Source of the DNA: Thioalkalicoccus limnaeus
GTDB taxonomy: Bacteria; Pseudomonadota; Gammaproteobacteria; Chromatiales; Chromatiaceae
Direction of reading: 5' to 3'
Length of the DNA stretch: 64,000 bases
NCBI RefSeq assembly: GCF_041197575.1
Contig: NZ_JBDKXB010000002.1
Location: forward strand, 231,052 to 295,051
Below, piece by piece: positions 16,743 through 25,176 of this stretch. The position numbers were made by a program, and so were the translations under genes. The first letter of the stretch is position 1; each line of letters begins with the position of its first letter. Under the pieces are notes generated by a model that saw only the letters and a list, made by a program, of their open reading frames with translations, ran no database searches and was not told the origin of the DNA.

Positions 16743-19679
16743 ATGATTGAGCCCATCCCGACCTTGCAAGGCTTAGGCCGTCGGCCGCCGGTTGCCCTCC
16801 ACCCGGGGGTGCCCCAGCTCGACGCGTTGCAGATCCTGACTCGCCATCACGCCAGCGGCGGTCTCGTCGGTGACGCCGATGAGTTGGTTGGCGTGGTCAC
16901 TGTCCGGCAACTCGTGTATGCCGCGCAGGCCGTCGATTGGCGGCACCAACCGATTGGCCGGATCATCGAGCATGCGCCGATGCGGTTCGCGAGCGCGATG
17001 ACGTGGCGCGAGGCCGGTCGAGTGCTATCGAAGCAACCCCGCGAACAGATCCTGATCGTCGATCCCCCCGGTAGGCCGGCCGCGTTGGTTGGCCTGCGTG
17101 ATCTGTTGTGCCGGCTCTACCTGAGTTCCGAGAGCACCGAGCGGCCGGCGATCGAGATCCTCGAGGCCAACCCCCCGATCCTGCCGGGTCGAACCCCGGC
17201 GAGCGAGGCCCTCGCTGCGATGGCCGAGGCCGACACCAACTGCGTGCTCATCGGTTCGAAAAGGCGAATCGACGGACTCGTCACGCTGAGCGATCTGAGG
17301 CCGTTGTTGTTGTCTGGTGGCGACCTGCGCCGATCCGATCTGATCTCGCTGCGACACGGCTCGACCCTCGATCAACCCGTCGACCTGACATTGAGCGCGG
17401 CCCTGCACCATTTGCGCCGCTCCGGATCGGGCGAGTTGCTGATCTCGGATCCTGCCGGTCGGCCGCTCGGGCGCATCACGCGGTTGGGCATGCTGCGCTT
17501 TCTGCTTGGCGAGGCAGGCCGTGCCGATGACGCCCTGGTGCCGCCTTCGGCCTCTTGCCGAACCTTTTGGGTCTGTCCAACGGTCCGCGAAGTTCGCGAT
17601 CCGGCGACGAGCGAGGTCACGCTCGAACCGGCGATCGAGGCGCTGGTGTACAGCGAGGCACGGTTCCGGGCGATCTTCGAGCAGGCCCCGCTCGGCATGG
17701 CCTTGCTGGACCACGATGGCCGCATCCTGCTGACGAACCCGAGTTTCGCGGGCCTCCTCGGTCAAAGCCCCGATGCCTTGCACCGATCCCGGCTGCTCGA
17801 CTGGGTCGCCATCGATGACCAGGCCGCGTCTGCCGATCTGCTGCGCAGGCCTTTCGACGTCGGATCTTCCGGCCAGCGGTACCGAATGCGCATGGCGACC
17901 CGCGACGGCGCCTGGCGGGCGTGCGACCTGGTCCTCGCCCCGGTACCGAAGCTGACCGGCGAGGTCGTCGCCGCGGTCGCGATGGTGAGCGACGTCTCCG
18001 AGCATCGTGCCGCACTGCAACGTCTGCGTCAGGCCGAGGCCGTATTCGAAGCGACGCATGAAGGTATCCTGATCACCGATGCCGAGTGTCGGATCGTCGC
18101 CGTCAACCGGGCCTTTTGCGAGATTACCGGCTACCCCGAAAAGGAGGTGCTCGGTCGTAACCCGCGGTTCCTCCAATCCGGAGAGCACGATGCTGCCTTC
18201 TACCAGCGGATGTGGCACGCCATCGAAACCTTTGGCGAGTGGGACGGCGAGATCTGGAATCGGCGCCGCGATGGCGAGATCTATCCCCAATGGCTGAAGA
18301 TCCGCCGCATCGACAGCGAGTTGGGCGGACCAGCGACCTATGTCGCCTTGTTCGCCGAGTTGAGCTCGGCCCAGGACGCGCAGGCGGCCGACTATCGGGC
18401 GCACCACGACGCTTTGACCGGGTTGCCGAATCGGCTGCTGTTCGAGGCCCGATTGGAGCATGGGCTGAATCGCATCGCACGTGAACGGCGACGTTTGGCC
18501 GTATTGATCCTCAACATCGACCGTTTCAGCCACGTGAACGACTGCCTGGGGTATCACCTCGGCGATGATCTGCTGCGCGAGATGGCCGACCGCTTGCGGG
18601 CCGTCTTACCGGAGCGAACCCGCGCGGCATGCCGCCGTGGTGGGGAATTCGTGTTCCTGTGCGAGGATCTTCAATCGACCGAAGAACCTGGTTTCCTGGC
18701 CGCGGAACTGATCCGCGCCCTCAAGACCCCCTTTTTCATTGGTGGTCATAACCTTTTCGTCACTGCCAGCATCGGCATCAGCCTGTTTCCCGAAAACGGC
18801 GACACCGTGCTCCATCTGTGCCGAACCGCCGAGGCCGCGCTTGACCAGGTCAAGGAAGCTGGTGGTAACCATTACCAGTTCTACACTCCAGGCCTGACGC
18901 ATCTTGCTCTGGAGCGCTTGACCCTCGAGGCCTTGCTGCGCGATGCCCTCGCTAAAGACGAGTTCAGGCTCCATTACCAACCGCAGGTCGATATGGAGAC
19001 CGGGTTGTGGCTCGGCGCTGAGGCGCTGATCCGCTGGCACCAACCGGATTTGGGGTTGGTCGCACCCAATCGTTTCATCCGGCTGGCCGAGGAAAGCGGT
19101 CTCATGGTGCCTCTCGGTCGCTGGGTGATCGACACCGCCTGCGCGCAGGCGCGGACCTGGCTTGACGCCGGATTCGAACCGGGATTCATCGCCGTCAACC
19201 TGTCTCCCGCCCAATTGCTGCAAGACGACCTCGTCGCGACCGTCACCAAGGCCCTGGCCGCAAGCCGGTTACCACCGGATCGATTGGAACTCGAGATCAC
19301 CGAGAATCTGCTGCTCGATCACCGATTCGAGGTCCAGCGCACATTGGAGGCATTGGGCGCGCTCGGTGTGCGCATCGCGATAGACGATTTCGGGACCGGT
19401 TTTTCGTCCTTGACCTACCTCAAGCGCCTGCCGATCCGGAGTCTCAAGATCGACCAGTCGTTCATCCGGCACCTGCCCGACGCCGAGGAGGATCTCGCGA
19501 TCGTCCAGGCGACGATCGCCGTTGCCCAGGCGCTCGGGCTCGACGCGGTAGCCGAAGGGGTCGCCAGAGAGGACCAGCGCCTACTGCTCCTGACGGCCGG
19601 CTGTCTCCGCGGCCAGGGAAGCCGCTTCGCGGCTGCGCGGCCGGCGCGGTCACTGACGCCGGGCGGTCGCTTCCTATGA
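16743..19679 (+). CDS. CBS-PAS-PAS-GGDEF-EAL cyclic di-GMP phosphodiesterase
   Basis: From the ATG at 16743 the protein has 978 residues. The first 260 look like paired CBS domains (LDALQILTRHHASGGLVGDA; ILIVDPPGRPAALVGLRDLL; NCVLIGSKRRIDGLVTLSDL). Two PAS domains follow (ARFRAIFEQAPLGMALLDHD; AVFEATHEGILITDAECRIV), then a GGDEF domain whose signature is degenerate, RGGEF (632-636), and an EAL domain with EALIRW (760), VNLSP, EITEN, DDFGTG, KIDQ, AEGV and GQG intact. Expected activity is hydrolysis of c-di-GMP, with the GGDEF domain a likely GTP sensor. CBS domains suggest adenine-nucleotide control. A longer reading to 16512 has no family-like sequence. Confidence 0.88.
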   Translation: MIEPIPTLQGLGRRPPVALHPGVPQLDALQILTRHHASGGLVGDADELVGVVTVRQLVYAAQAVDWRHQPIGRIIEHAPMRFASAMTWREAGRVLSKQPREQILIVDPPGRPAALVGLRDLLCRLYLSSESTERPAIEILEANPPILPGRTPASEALAAMAEADTNCVLIGSKRRIDGLVTLSDLRPLLLSGGDLRRSDLISLRHGSTLDQPVDLTLSAALHHLRRSGSGELLISDPAGRPLGRITRLGMLRFLLGEAGRADDALVPPSASCRTFWVCPTVREVRDPATSEVTLEPAIEALVYSEARFRAIFEQAPLGMALLDHDGRILLTNPSFAGLLGQSPDALHRSRLLDWVAIDDQAASADLLRRPFDVGSSGQRYRMRMATRDGAWRACDLVLAPVPKLTGEVVAAVAMVSDVSEHRAALQRLRQAEAVFEATHEGILITDAECRIVAVNRAFCEITGYPEKEVLGRNPRFLQSGEHDAAFYQRMWHAIETFGEWDGEIWNRRRDGEIYPQWLKIRRIDSELGGPATYVALFAELSSAQDAQAADYRAHHDALTGLPNRLLFEARLEHGLNRIARERRRLAVLILNIDRFSHVNDCLGYHLGDDLLREMADRLRAVLPERTRAACRRGGEFVFLCEDLQSTEEPGFLAAELIRALKTPFFIGGHNLFVTASIGISLFPENGDTVLHLCRTAEAALDQVKEAGGNHYQFYTPGLTHLALERLTLEALLRDALAKDEFRLHYQPQVDMETGLWLGAEALIRWHQPDLGLVAPNRFIRLAEESGLMVPLGRWVIDTACAQARTWLDAGFEPGFIAVNLSPAQLLQDDLVATVTKALAASRLPPDRLELEITENLLLDHRFEVQRTLEALGALGVRIAIDDFGTGFSSLTYLKRLPIRSLKIDQSFIRHLPDAEEDLAIVQATIAVAQALGLDAVAEGVAREDQRLLLLTAGCLRGQGSRFAAARPARSLTPGGRFL

Positions 19680-19842
19680 CCCATCGACCGCGCCCCTGCC
19701 GGCCCGCGGCTCGCTCTCGGCAAACGGGGGAGAGCGAACGGCCATCGCGGTATTGGTCCGACCATCGTCGCGGGGTCGAAGCACCGTTCATCACCAGGTG
19801 CTCGCCCGGCTCATCGGCGCGGTCGAGGAAACGGTCGAGCGG

Positions 19843-20523
19843 ATGAAACAGCCGCAACGTGTCGAGCTCTTCAAACGTTTGCAGGCGGCCAACCCCGATC
19901 CGACCACGGAGCTCGAATATCATTCGCCTTTCGAGCTCTTGATCGCGGTCATGCTGTCCGCCCAAGCGACCGACAAGGCCGTGAATCGCGTGACCAGTCG
20001 CCTCTTCGTCGAGGCCAACACCCCCGCCGCGATCCTGGCTTTGGGCGAGACCGGCCTCAGCGACCGCATTCGCACCTTGGGCCTTTACAACAGCAAGGCG
20101 CGCCACATCATCGCCGCCTGCCAAATGCTGATCGAGCGGCACGATGGCGAGATCCCAGCCCATCGCGAGGCCCTGGAGGCCCTGCCTGGGGTGGGGCGGA
20201 AGACGGCCAATGTCGTCTTGAATACCGTTTTCGGGCAGCCAACGATCGCCGTGGACACCCATATCTTTCGCGTGGCCAACCGGACCGGTCTGGCCCCGGG
20301 CCGCACCCCTCTCGAGGTCGAGCGCGGGCTGCTGCGTCAAGTACCGGTCCCGTTCAGGCGCCATGCCCACCACTGGCTGGTTCTGCATGGTCGCTACGTC
20401 TGCACTGCGCGGCGACCAGGCTGCCCGAACTGCGCGATCGCCGATCTCTGCGAATACCCGATGAAAACACAGACCGGCGCTCGGCCGAGGCGCGAACGCC
20501 CCACGGCCGACGGTCGGCCTTGA
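19843..20523 (+). CDS. nth: Endonuclease III (DNA glycosylase/AP lyase)
   Basis: The 226-residue enzyme removes oxidised pyrimidines from DNA and nicks the abasic site. It has the helix-hairpin-helix LPGVGRKTANVVL with the catalytic Lys, the catalytic Asp in AVDTHIFRV, and the four-Cys [4Fe-4S] loop C-x6-C-x2-C-x5-C at the C-terminus (CTARRPGCPNCAIADLC). The start at 19843 (MKQPQRVELFKRLQ) matches the usual N-terminus; an upstream frame to 19753 is unlike the family. The tail after the cluster is about 15 residues longer than usual. Confidence 0.95.
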   Translation: MKQPQRVELFKRLQAANPDPTTELEYHSPFELLIAVMLSAQATDKAVNRVTSRLFVEANTPAAILALGETGLSDRIRTLGLYNSKARHIIAACQMLIERHDGEIPAHREALEALPGVGRKTANVVLNTVFGQPTIAVDTHIFRVANRTGLAPGRTPLEVERGLLRQVPVPFRRHAHHWLVLHGRYVCTARRPGCPNCAIADLCEYPMKTQTGARPRRERPTADGRP

Positions 20524-20729
20524 TCATGGTCGTTAGGCCATCGCCCAACTCCCGCGGCAGGGCCCATCCCACAGCACGAAATCTCTCGGCCGCAGGCAAG
20601 CCATCTGGCTTTCGGCGGTGTCTTTCACGCTAAACTGAGAAGGCGGCGCCCTCGATGGCGCGGCATCGTCTCAATCCGCTTGATGGCCGCCGCACCGTGG
20701 TGGCCCTTCGACACGAGGGACTTCGAGAT

Positions 20730-21164
20730 ATGGCAACCTGGGTCTTAGTCGCCGACAACAGCCGTGCCCGTTTCTTTTCAGCCGAGAAGCCGGCCAGTCC
20801 GCTGATCGAGTTCCGCGACCTTGCCCATCCAGAGGGTCGACTACACGAAGGCGACCTGGTCACGGATAAGGGCGGGCGTGACCGCAACCCGGCCAACGGT
20901 GTCTTGCACGGTTTGGAACCGGGCACGACCCGCAAGCAGGACGAAGCGGAACGGTTTTCCCAGATCGTCGGCGAGGAACTGGAGGCCGCGCGCTCGCGGG
21001 GTGAGCTGACCAAGCTCTACATCGTCGCCGCGCCGGCTTTCCTCGGCCTGCTACGTCGACAACAATCGAGTGCCTTGCGTCAGTTGATCGTGAGCGAGAT
21101 CGACAAGAATCTGACTACCCAGGATTCGTCGTCGATACGCAGGCAACTGCCGGACTACCTGTAG
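20730..21164 (+). CDS. Host-attachment-protein family (AtsE-like)
   Basis: The 144-residue protein starts MATWVLVADNSRARFFSAEK, typical of the Host_attach family, which resembles an eRF1-like fold (WVLVAD..RAR.F, GLEPGTTRKQDEAERFSQIV, LYIVAAPAFLGLLR). The name comes from a plant-attachment mutant; the biochemical role is not known. No operon partner is evident. A hairpin follows the stop. The upstream in-frame extension to 20655 lacks similarity and was not used. Confidence 0.8.
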   Translation: MATWVLVADNSRARFFSAEKPASPLIEFRDLAHPEGRLHEGDLVTDKGGRDRNPANGVLHGLEPGTTRKQDEAERFSQIVGEELEAARSRGELTKLYIVAAPAFLGLLRRQQSSALRQLIVSEIDKNLTTQDSSSIRRQLPDYL

Positions 21165-21177
21165 CGTGCCGTTGGTC

Positions 21178-21204
21178 GGGCACCTCGAGTGTTTCGAGGT
21201 GCCC
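21178..21204 (+). terminator. Strong hairpin, possible terminator
   Basis: An 11-bp perfect stem, GGGCACCTCGA/TCGAGGTGCCC, with loop GTGTT sits 14 bases after the host-attachment gene and just before the convergent L,D-transpeptidase gene. The T-run is missing on both strands, so termination efficiency is uncertain. Confidence 0.5.
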
Positions 21205-21237
21205 TCAAAAGTATCGCTCGGGAACGACGAGCCAACC

Positions 21238-22440
21238 TCAAGGCCCGTAACGCTCGGCCGCATCCGGCGAGACCGGCACGGCGACATCGCTCGCCGGCGC
21301 CGCCTCCCGCGCGTCCTCGACTGGCCGTTCGGGCTCGCCGGCGGCAGCCTCTGCCGGCTCATCCGTCACCCGGTCGGCTGGCTCGTCGCGCCCATTCTGG
21401 CGCACCCGGCCAGGCCCGTCACCGGATGTGGCGAAAGAGGCCGACTCGATGACCGGCGGTGCATCGACGGCGATGGCCGTGGTCGCGGGCTCGAGTTCGT
21501 CGACAGGTTGATCGCTCACCACGAGTTTGTCGGCGACCTCGGGTTCGCCGGCTACTGGTGGTTGATCGGTTACCGCCGGGCGCGGCTGGGCCGCCGGCGA
21601 CAAGGTCGCATCGCTGCGCCCCGCTTCGCTTCTGCGATCGGCGACAGCGCGTGACGCCTGGGCGGCCTCGGCCCTTTCCATCTCGCGGGCCTCGGCTGCC
21701 GCGACCCTTTCGCGCTCGCGGGCCTCGGCGCGCACCTGCTCGGCGTAGTCTCCGTAGGATGGACCGCTACCCTCGATGATCACCGGCGTCCCATGGCTTA
21801 CCTTGCGAAACACCACAGGAGCGAGCTTCTTGGGCAGCCGAATGCAGCCGTGCGAGGCTGGATGACCAGGACGCGGGATCGGACCGGCATGCAGACCGAC
21901 CCCGTCATAGGTCAGGCGCAGGAAAAAGGGCATCTCGGCCCCCACGAAGCGGCCGCCGGCCGGGATCCGGTCGCGACCCTGTCGTGCGTTCGTCTTGACG
22001 ACGCGGCCGGCCTTGTCGTAGATGGTCCCGTACAGGTTCGAACGCTTCTCCGCGGTGCGCTCCATGATCTCGAAACGGCCTGTGGGGGTCGGGTGGCTCG
22101 TGGTGCCGGTCGCCACCGTGGACCATCCGATCCGCGTGTCACCATCGTAAAAGATCGCCTTCTGCTCGTCGGTATTGATGACGATACGCGAAATGCGCCG
22201 GCCATCGCCCCCCCATTCGTAGAGAGGGGCTGGAGCGACGTCGGGCGGCGAGGCGGTCGGTGGAGGATCGGTGGACGCAGTCGATGCCGGATCAGCGGCC
22301 TCGCTGGACTCGGTGGCCGAACTCGATAACCCCTCGCCGGAACCCGGCCAGGGCAAGGACGCGCAGCCGCCGATCAACCCGGCCAGCAGCCCGATAACAA
22401 CGGATCGCATTCCGACATGCGTGTGTAGAATATCGCTCAT
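21238..22440 (-). CDS. L,D-transpeptidase (YkuD) lipoprotein
   Basis: The 400-residue protein starts MSDILHTHVGMRSVVIGLLA, followed by a lipobox, GLIGGCAS, predicting an outer-envelope lipoprotein (an ATG at 22410 is an alternative start). The YkuD catalytic domain (about residues 85-215) has HAGPIPRPGHPASHGCIRLP, with the nucleophile Cys. These enzymes form 3-3 cross-links in peptidoglycan or attach proteins to it. The last 170 residues are a low-complexity Ala/Glu/Pro/Val-rich tail with a charged helical part (YAEQVRAEARERERVAAAEA), longer than in most homologues and possibly a spacer to the outer membrane. Confidence 0.88.
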   Translation of the reverse strand: MSDILHTHVGMRSVVIGLLAGLIGGCASLPWPGSGEGLSSSATESSEAADPASTASTDPPPTASPPDVAPAPLYEWGGDGRRISRIVINTDEQKAIFYDGDTRIGWSTVATGTTSHPTPTGRFEIMERTAEKRSNLYGTIYDKAGRVVKTNARQGRDRIPAGGRFVGAEMPFFLRLTYDGVGLHAGPIPRPGHPASHGCIRLPKKLAPVVFRKVSHGTPVIIEGSGPSYGDYAEQVRAEARERERVAAAEAREMERAEAAQASRAVADRRSEAGRSDATLSPAAQPRPAVTDQPPVAGEPEVADKLVVSDQPVDELEPATTAIAVDAPPVIESASFATSGDGPGRVRQNGRDEPADRVTDEPAEAAAGEPERPVEDAREAAPASDVAVPVSPDAAERYGP

Positions 22441-22578
22441 GGTGGCTCTCACCCTTCTGGCTCGCCCCGCGTCGCACGAAGAACACGGACCAGGCTTCCG
22501 CCCGTGGCGGGCCGTCCGTCGCGCGGGGCTGGGTTGGCTCGGCGTTCGGCTCTCGATGGCTGCATGATACCGTTAACG

Positions 22579-23220
22579 ATGGCGTCTCTTACATCGACCT
22601 GGAAGACTGCGCCGGTGTTCCGTCGCAGGAGCGACCCTGGCATTTCATCTCCGACCATCGGGCGGTGGACGATCCTCGCGACGATCGTGCTCGTTGCCGC
22701 GGGGTGCGCGTCAGCCCCGAAACCGCCCCGTCAGATCGACGATGCCTGCGCGATCTTCGCTGAACAGCCACGGTGGTACCGGGCGGCGCGGCAAGCCGAA
22801 CGGCGCTGGGGCACGCCGGTGCAGGTCCAATTGGCCATCATCCGCGCCGAATCGGGGTTTCGTCACAATGCTCGCCCACGGGCCACCCAGGGCCAATTGT
22901 TATCGACCGCTTACGGCTATCCGCAGGCCATCGATGGCACCTGGGACTGGTACCGCGAGCAGACCGGCAACCGCCGCGCCCGACGGACGAGTTTTGCCGA
23001 TGCCGTCGATTTCATCGGCTGGTATACCGATGTCAGTCAACGTCAACTCGGCATTTCGAAATGGGATGCCCATAACCAGTACCTGGCCTACCATGAGGGC
23101 CACGGAGGCTTCCAGCGCGGCAGCTACCGCAACAAGGACTGGCTGCTGCGGACCGCTCGCCGCGTCGACCAATATGCGCACACCTATGGGGCTCAGCTTC
23201 GGCAATGCCGCCGCCGATGA
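22579..23220 (+). CDS. Lysozyme-like transglycosylase lipoprotein
   Basis: The protein (213 residues from 22579; an ATG at 22564 is also possible) has a membrane segment ending in a lipobox, LVAAGCAS. The mature part has the goose-lysozyme/SLT layout: VQLAIIRAESGFRHNARPRA with a catalytic Glu, then AYGYPQAIDGTWDWYREQTG, YLAYHEGHGGFQRGSY and the final Cys region. It should cleave the glycan strand of peptidoglycan at the outer-membrane face. The divergent L,D-transpeptidase lipoprotein next to it acts on the same polymer. Confidence 0.8.
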   Translation: MASLTSTWKTAPVFRRRSDPGISSPTIGRWTILATIVLVAAGCASAPKPPRQIDDACAIFAEQPRWYRAARQAERRWGTPVQVQLAIIRAESGFRHNARPRATQGQLLSTAYGYPQAIDGTWDWYREQTGNRRARRTSFADAVDFIGWYTDVSQRQLGISKWDAHNQYLAYHEGHGGFQRGSYRNKDWLLRTARRVDQYAHTYGAQLRQCRRR

Positions 23221-23362
23221 CCATGGCTCGACCGCACAGGGTGGCGGTCGTCCGGGGAAGCCCTTAACCATTCCGCGTGTCCCGTGCGGGGCAGGTGCCC
23301 GCGCTGACCTCTGGCCAGGACGGCCGATCGATCAGCATCTCCCGAGGCGCTGCGGAGGTCGC

Positions 23363-23977
23363 TCACTCGGTCATCGTCTTTTCGATTGCCTTCAGGTCCA
23401 TGGCCTCTAGGAACGCCTGAATCGGCGCCTTGTCCTTGAGACCGCTTCCTCGCAGCTCGACGAGGACTCGTCCGCCGAGCATCAGTTTCATGTCCCAATC
23501 CTGACTACCCTTCTCGTGCTCGAGGATTCCGCGGTAGCCTTGGGCCAGGAAACTGCTGGTGACGGGGGTGGCTTGCAGCAGCATCGGATTGGCGAACATC
23601 ATGCCCATCATGCCGATCAGCGGCGAATCGGCCACGATGCTGATCTCGATCTCGGCCCCTTCTTCATCGTAATAGCGGCGACTCAGGTTGGTCCCCGTCA
23701 GCGCATTCAGAATGCCGAGGCTTTGCGATGCCGGTTCGTCGGCCTGCCATCCCGGCAATGGGTCGGGCAACAGCGTCCAGAGACGGGCCGTGATCTGCTC
23801 CTGGATCTTGGCGATCGCGAACTCGAGGGTCTGGACGGTCCCGCGCAGGTCCCCGGCGTCATAAGCCGAGCGGGCGGCATCGAGCTGACTGTGGATCGTA
23901 TCGGCGGAGGCGGAGCCACCGCAGCCGAGCGCCGCCGCGATGGCGAGCGTCAGGCAAAGGCGTGCGCGTCTGATCAT
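23363..23977 (-). CDS. Exported protein of unknown function
   Basis: The 204-residue protein begins MIRRARLCLTLAIAAALGCG and has a signal peptide likely cut around GGSASADT. The mature part has LDAARSAYDAGDLRGTVQTL (a helical repeat-like segment), LPDPLPGWQADEP, IEISIVADSPLIGMMGMMFA and VLVELRGSGLKDKAPIQAFL. I know this pattern from gammaproteobacterial periplasmic hypothetical proteins but no function. The start was chosen by the signal peptide; longer open readings upstream are unlike proteins. It shares strand and a short gap (86 bases) with the SIR2-like gene. Confidence 0.65.
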   Translation of the reverse strand: MIRRARLCLTLAIAAALGCGGSASADTIHSQLDAARSAYDAGDLRGTVQTLEFAIAKIQEQITARLWTLLPDPLPGWQADEPASQSLGILNALTGTNLSRRYYDEEGAEIEISIVADSPLIGMMGMMFANPMLLQATPVTSSFLAQGYRGILEHEKGSQDWDMKLMLGGRVLVELRGSGLKDKAPIQAFLEAMDLKAIEKTMTE

Positions 23978-24063
23978 GATCAATCCCCTTTGCTGAAGGT
24001 AACGGCCTCGGCGCGTTGGCGGACCAAGCCAGTCTACTGCGGCGCGCGGGGCCGGCATCCCGG

Positions 24064-24942
24064 TCAGCATCCCGTGGACGCTTCCGGTCGATATGGCTGC
24101 GAGTCGAGGTCCGCTGCCGCGAGCAAGTCCGGGATATCGGCAGCCACGATTTCCAAGCCGTGACGCTCGCAGAAGCGGCGTTCCTTGTCGGTCGGTTCGC
24201 GGATCAAGGCCCAGCCGGCCGGGTGCCCGGCATCGTGAATCAGATCCGCTAGCACCATCCGCTCGGTGTCGCGAGTCAGGCGCAGACCCAGAAGCAGGTA
24301 ACGGCGGCCTTGCCGGTAACTCTTGATCCGCCTCGGAATCGCGAAACCGCCCATCAACTCGGTGATGTAATCGACATAGTCCGCATCCGAAGCGACATAG
24401 CACGGATCTGGCCAGGGACTGCCCATCGGCTTGAGCAGGATCGGCCACTCGGCGGCCACGGCTTCTTGGTTCGTTTCCTGATAACGCGCACCGTCCCACC
24501 AATGCAGACGGAACCGCTCCGGACCGCCCCCCAGTCGCGCCACGCCACGCACCAAAAGATGACAGCGATCCGAGTAGGCCGCCTGAAGCTGGGTGTCGCG
24601 ATTGATGTCGATGATATAGGGTACCCGCATACGAGCCAACCAGGCATGCAGCGGGGCCGGGGTCCAGGTGCGCCCTGCGTAGGTGTGGGTCAGAAAACGC
24701 ACGACCGCACCCCGGCCACGTTTCAGTTCGACGTTCATCGCGGCCCGCGAGAACTCCCACATCAGCCGTGGCGCCATGGGCCGGCCATTGTTCATCGCCA
24801 GGATCAGGCTGTCGCTGTCGGCCGGGATGGGTTCGGCGGTGTTGACGTCAACGACACCCGACAAGGCTCCTGGGCCGAGATAGGGCACCAGTTCCCCCTG
24901 GCTAAGGGCTTCGATCAAAGGCTTCAGGTCATGGTCGGACAT
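24064..24942 (-). CDS. SIR2-like domain protein
   Basis: The 292-residue protein starts MSDHDLKPLIEALSQGELVP, followed by YLGPGAL, the glycine-rich nucleotide-binding turn of SIR2-like folds. Other conserved stretches are PYIIDINRDTQLQAAYSDRC, ASDADYVDYITELMGGFAIP and YLLLGLRLTRDTERMVLADL. Catalytic sirtuins deacylate with NAD+, while SIR2-like domains in defence systems hydrolyse NAD+. I recall close relatives from nitrogen-fixation gene clusters, but none of those genes is here. Its substrate and role are unknown. Confidence 0.65.
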   Translation of the reverse strand: MSDHDLKPLIEALSQGELVPYLGPGALSGVVDVNTAEPIPADSDSLILAMNNGRPMAPRLMWEFSRAAMNVELKRGRGAVVRFLTHTYAGRTWTPAPLHAWLARMRVPYIIDINRDTQLQAAYSDRCHLLVRGVARLGGGPERFRLHWWDGARYQETNQEAVAAEWPILLKPMGSPWPDPCYVASDADYVDYITELMGGFAIPRRIKSYRQGRRYLLLGLRLTRDTERMVLADLIHDAGHPAGWALIREPTDKERRFCERHGLEIVAADIPDLLAAADLDSQPYRPEASTGC

Positions 24943-25176
24943 CGCGAGCGGCCTCGTGCAGGTGGTGGCTTGCGAGAATTCAAAGCAATATCCGCGCCAT
25001 TAAGTGGGCGTCGGATCCGCGGGCCGGGCCGATCGCCAACGAGTCGAGCACCGCCGGCAGGGCGGGGCAGTGCATCCCACCACTCACCCCGCCTGGATCT
25101 TTGCCCATCCGGCTCGTGGGTCGACCATGTCAGTCCTTGGCATGGGTATCTCCGCCCGCGGTCCGGGACCGTGCGC

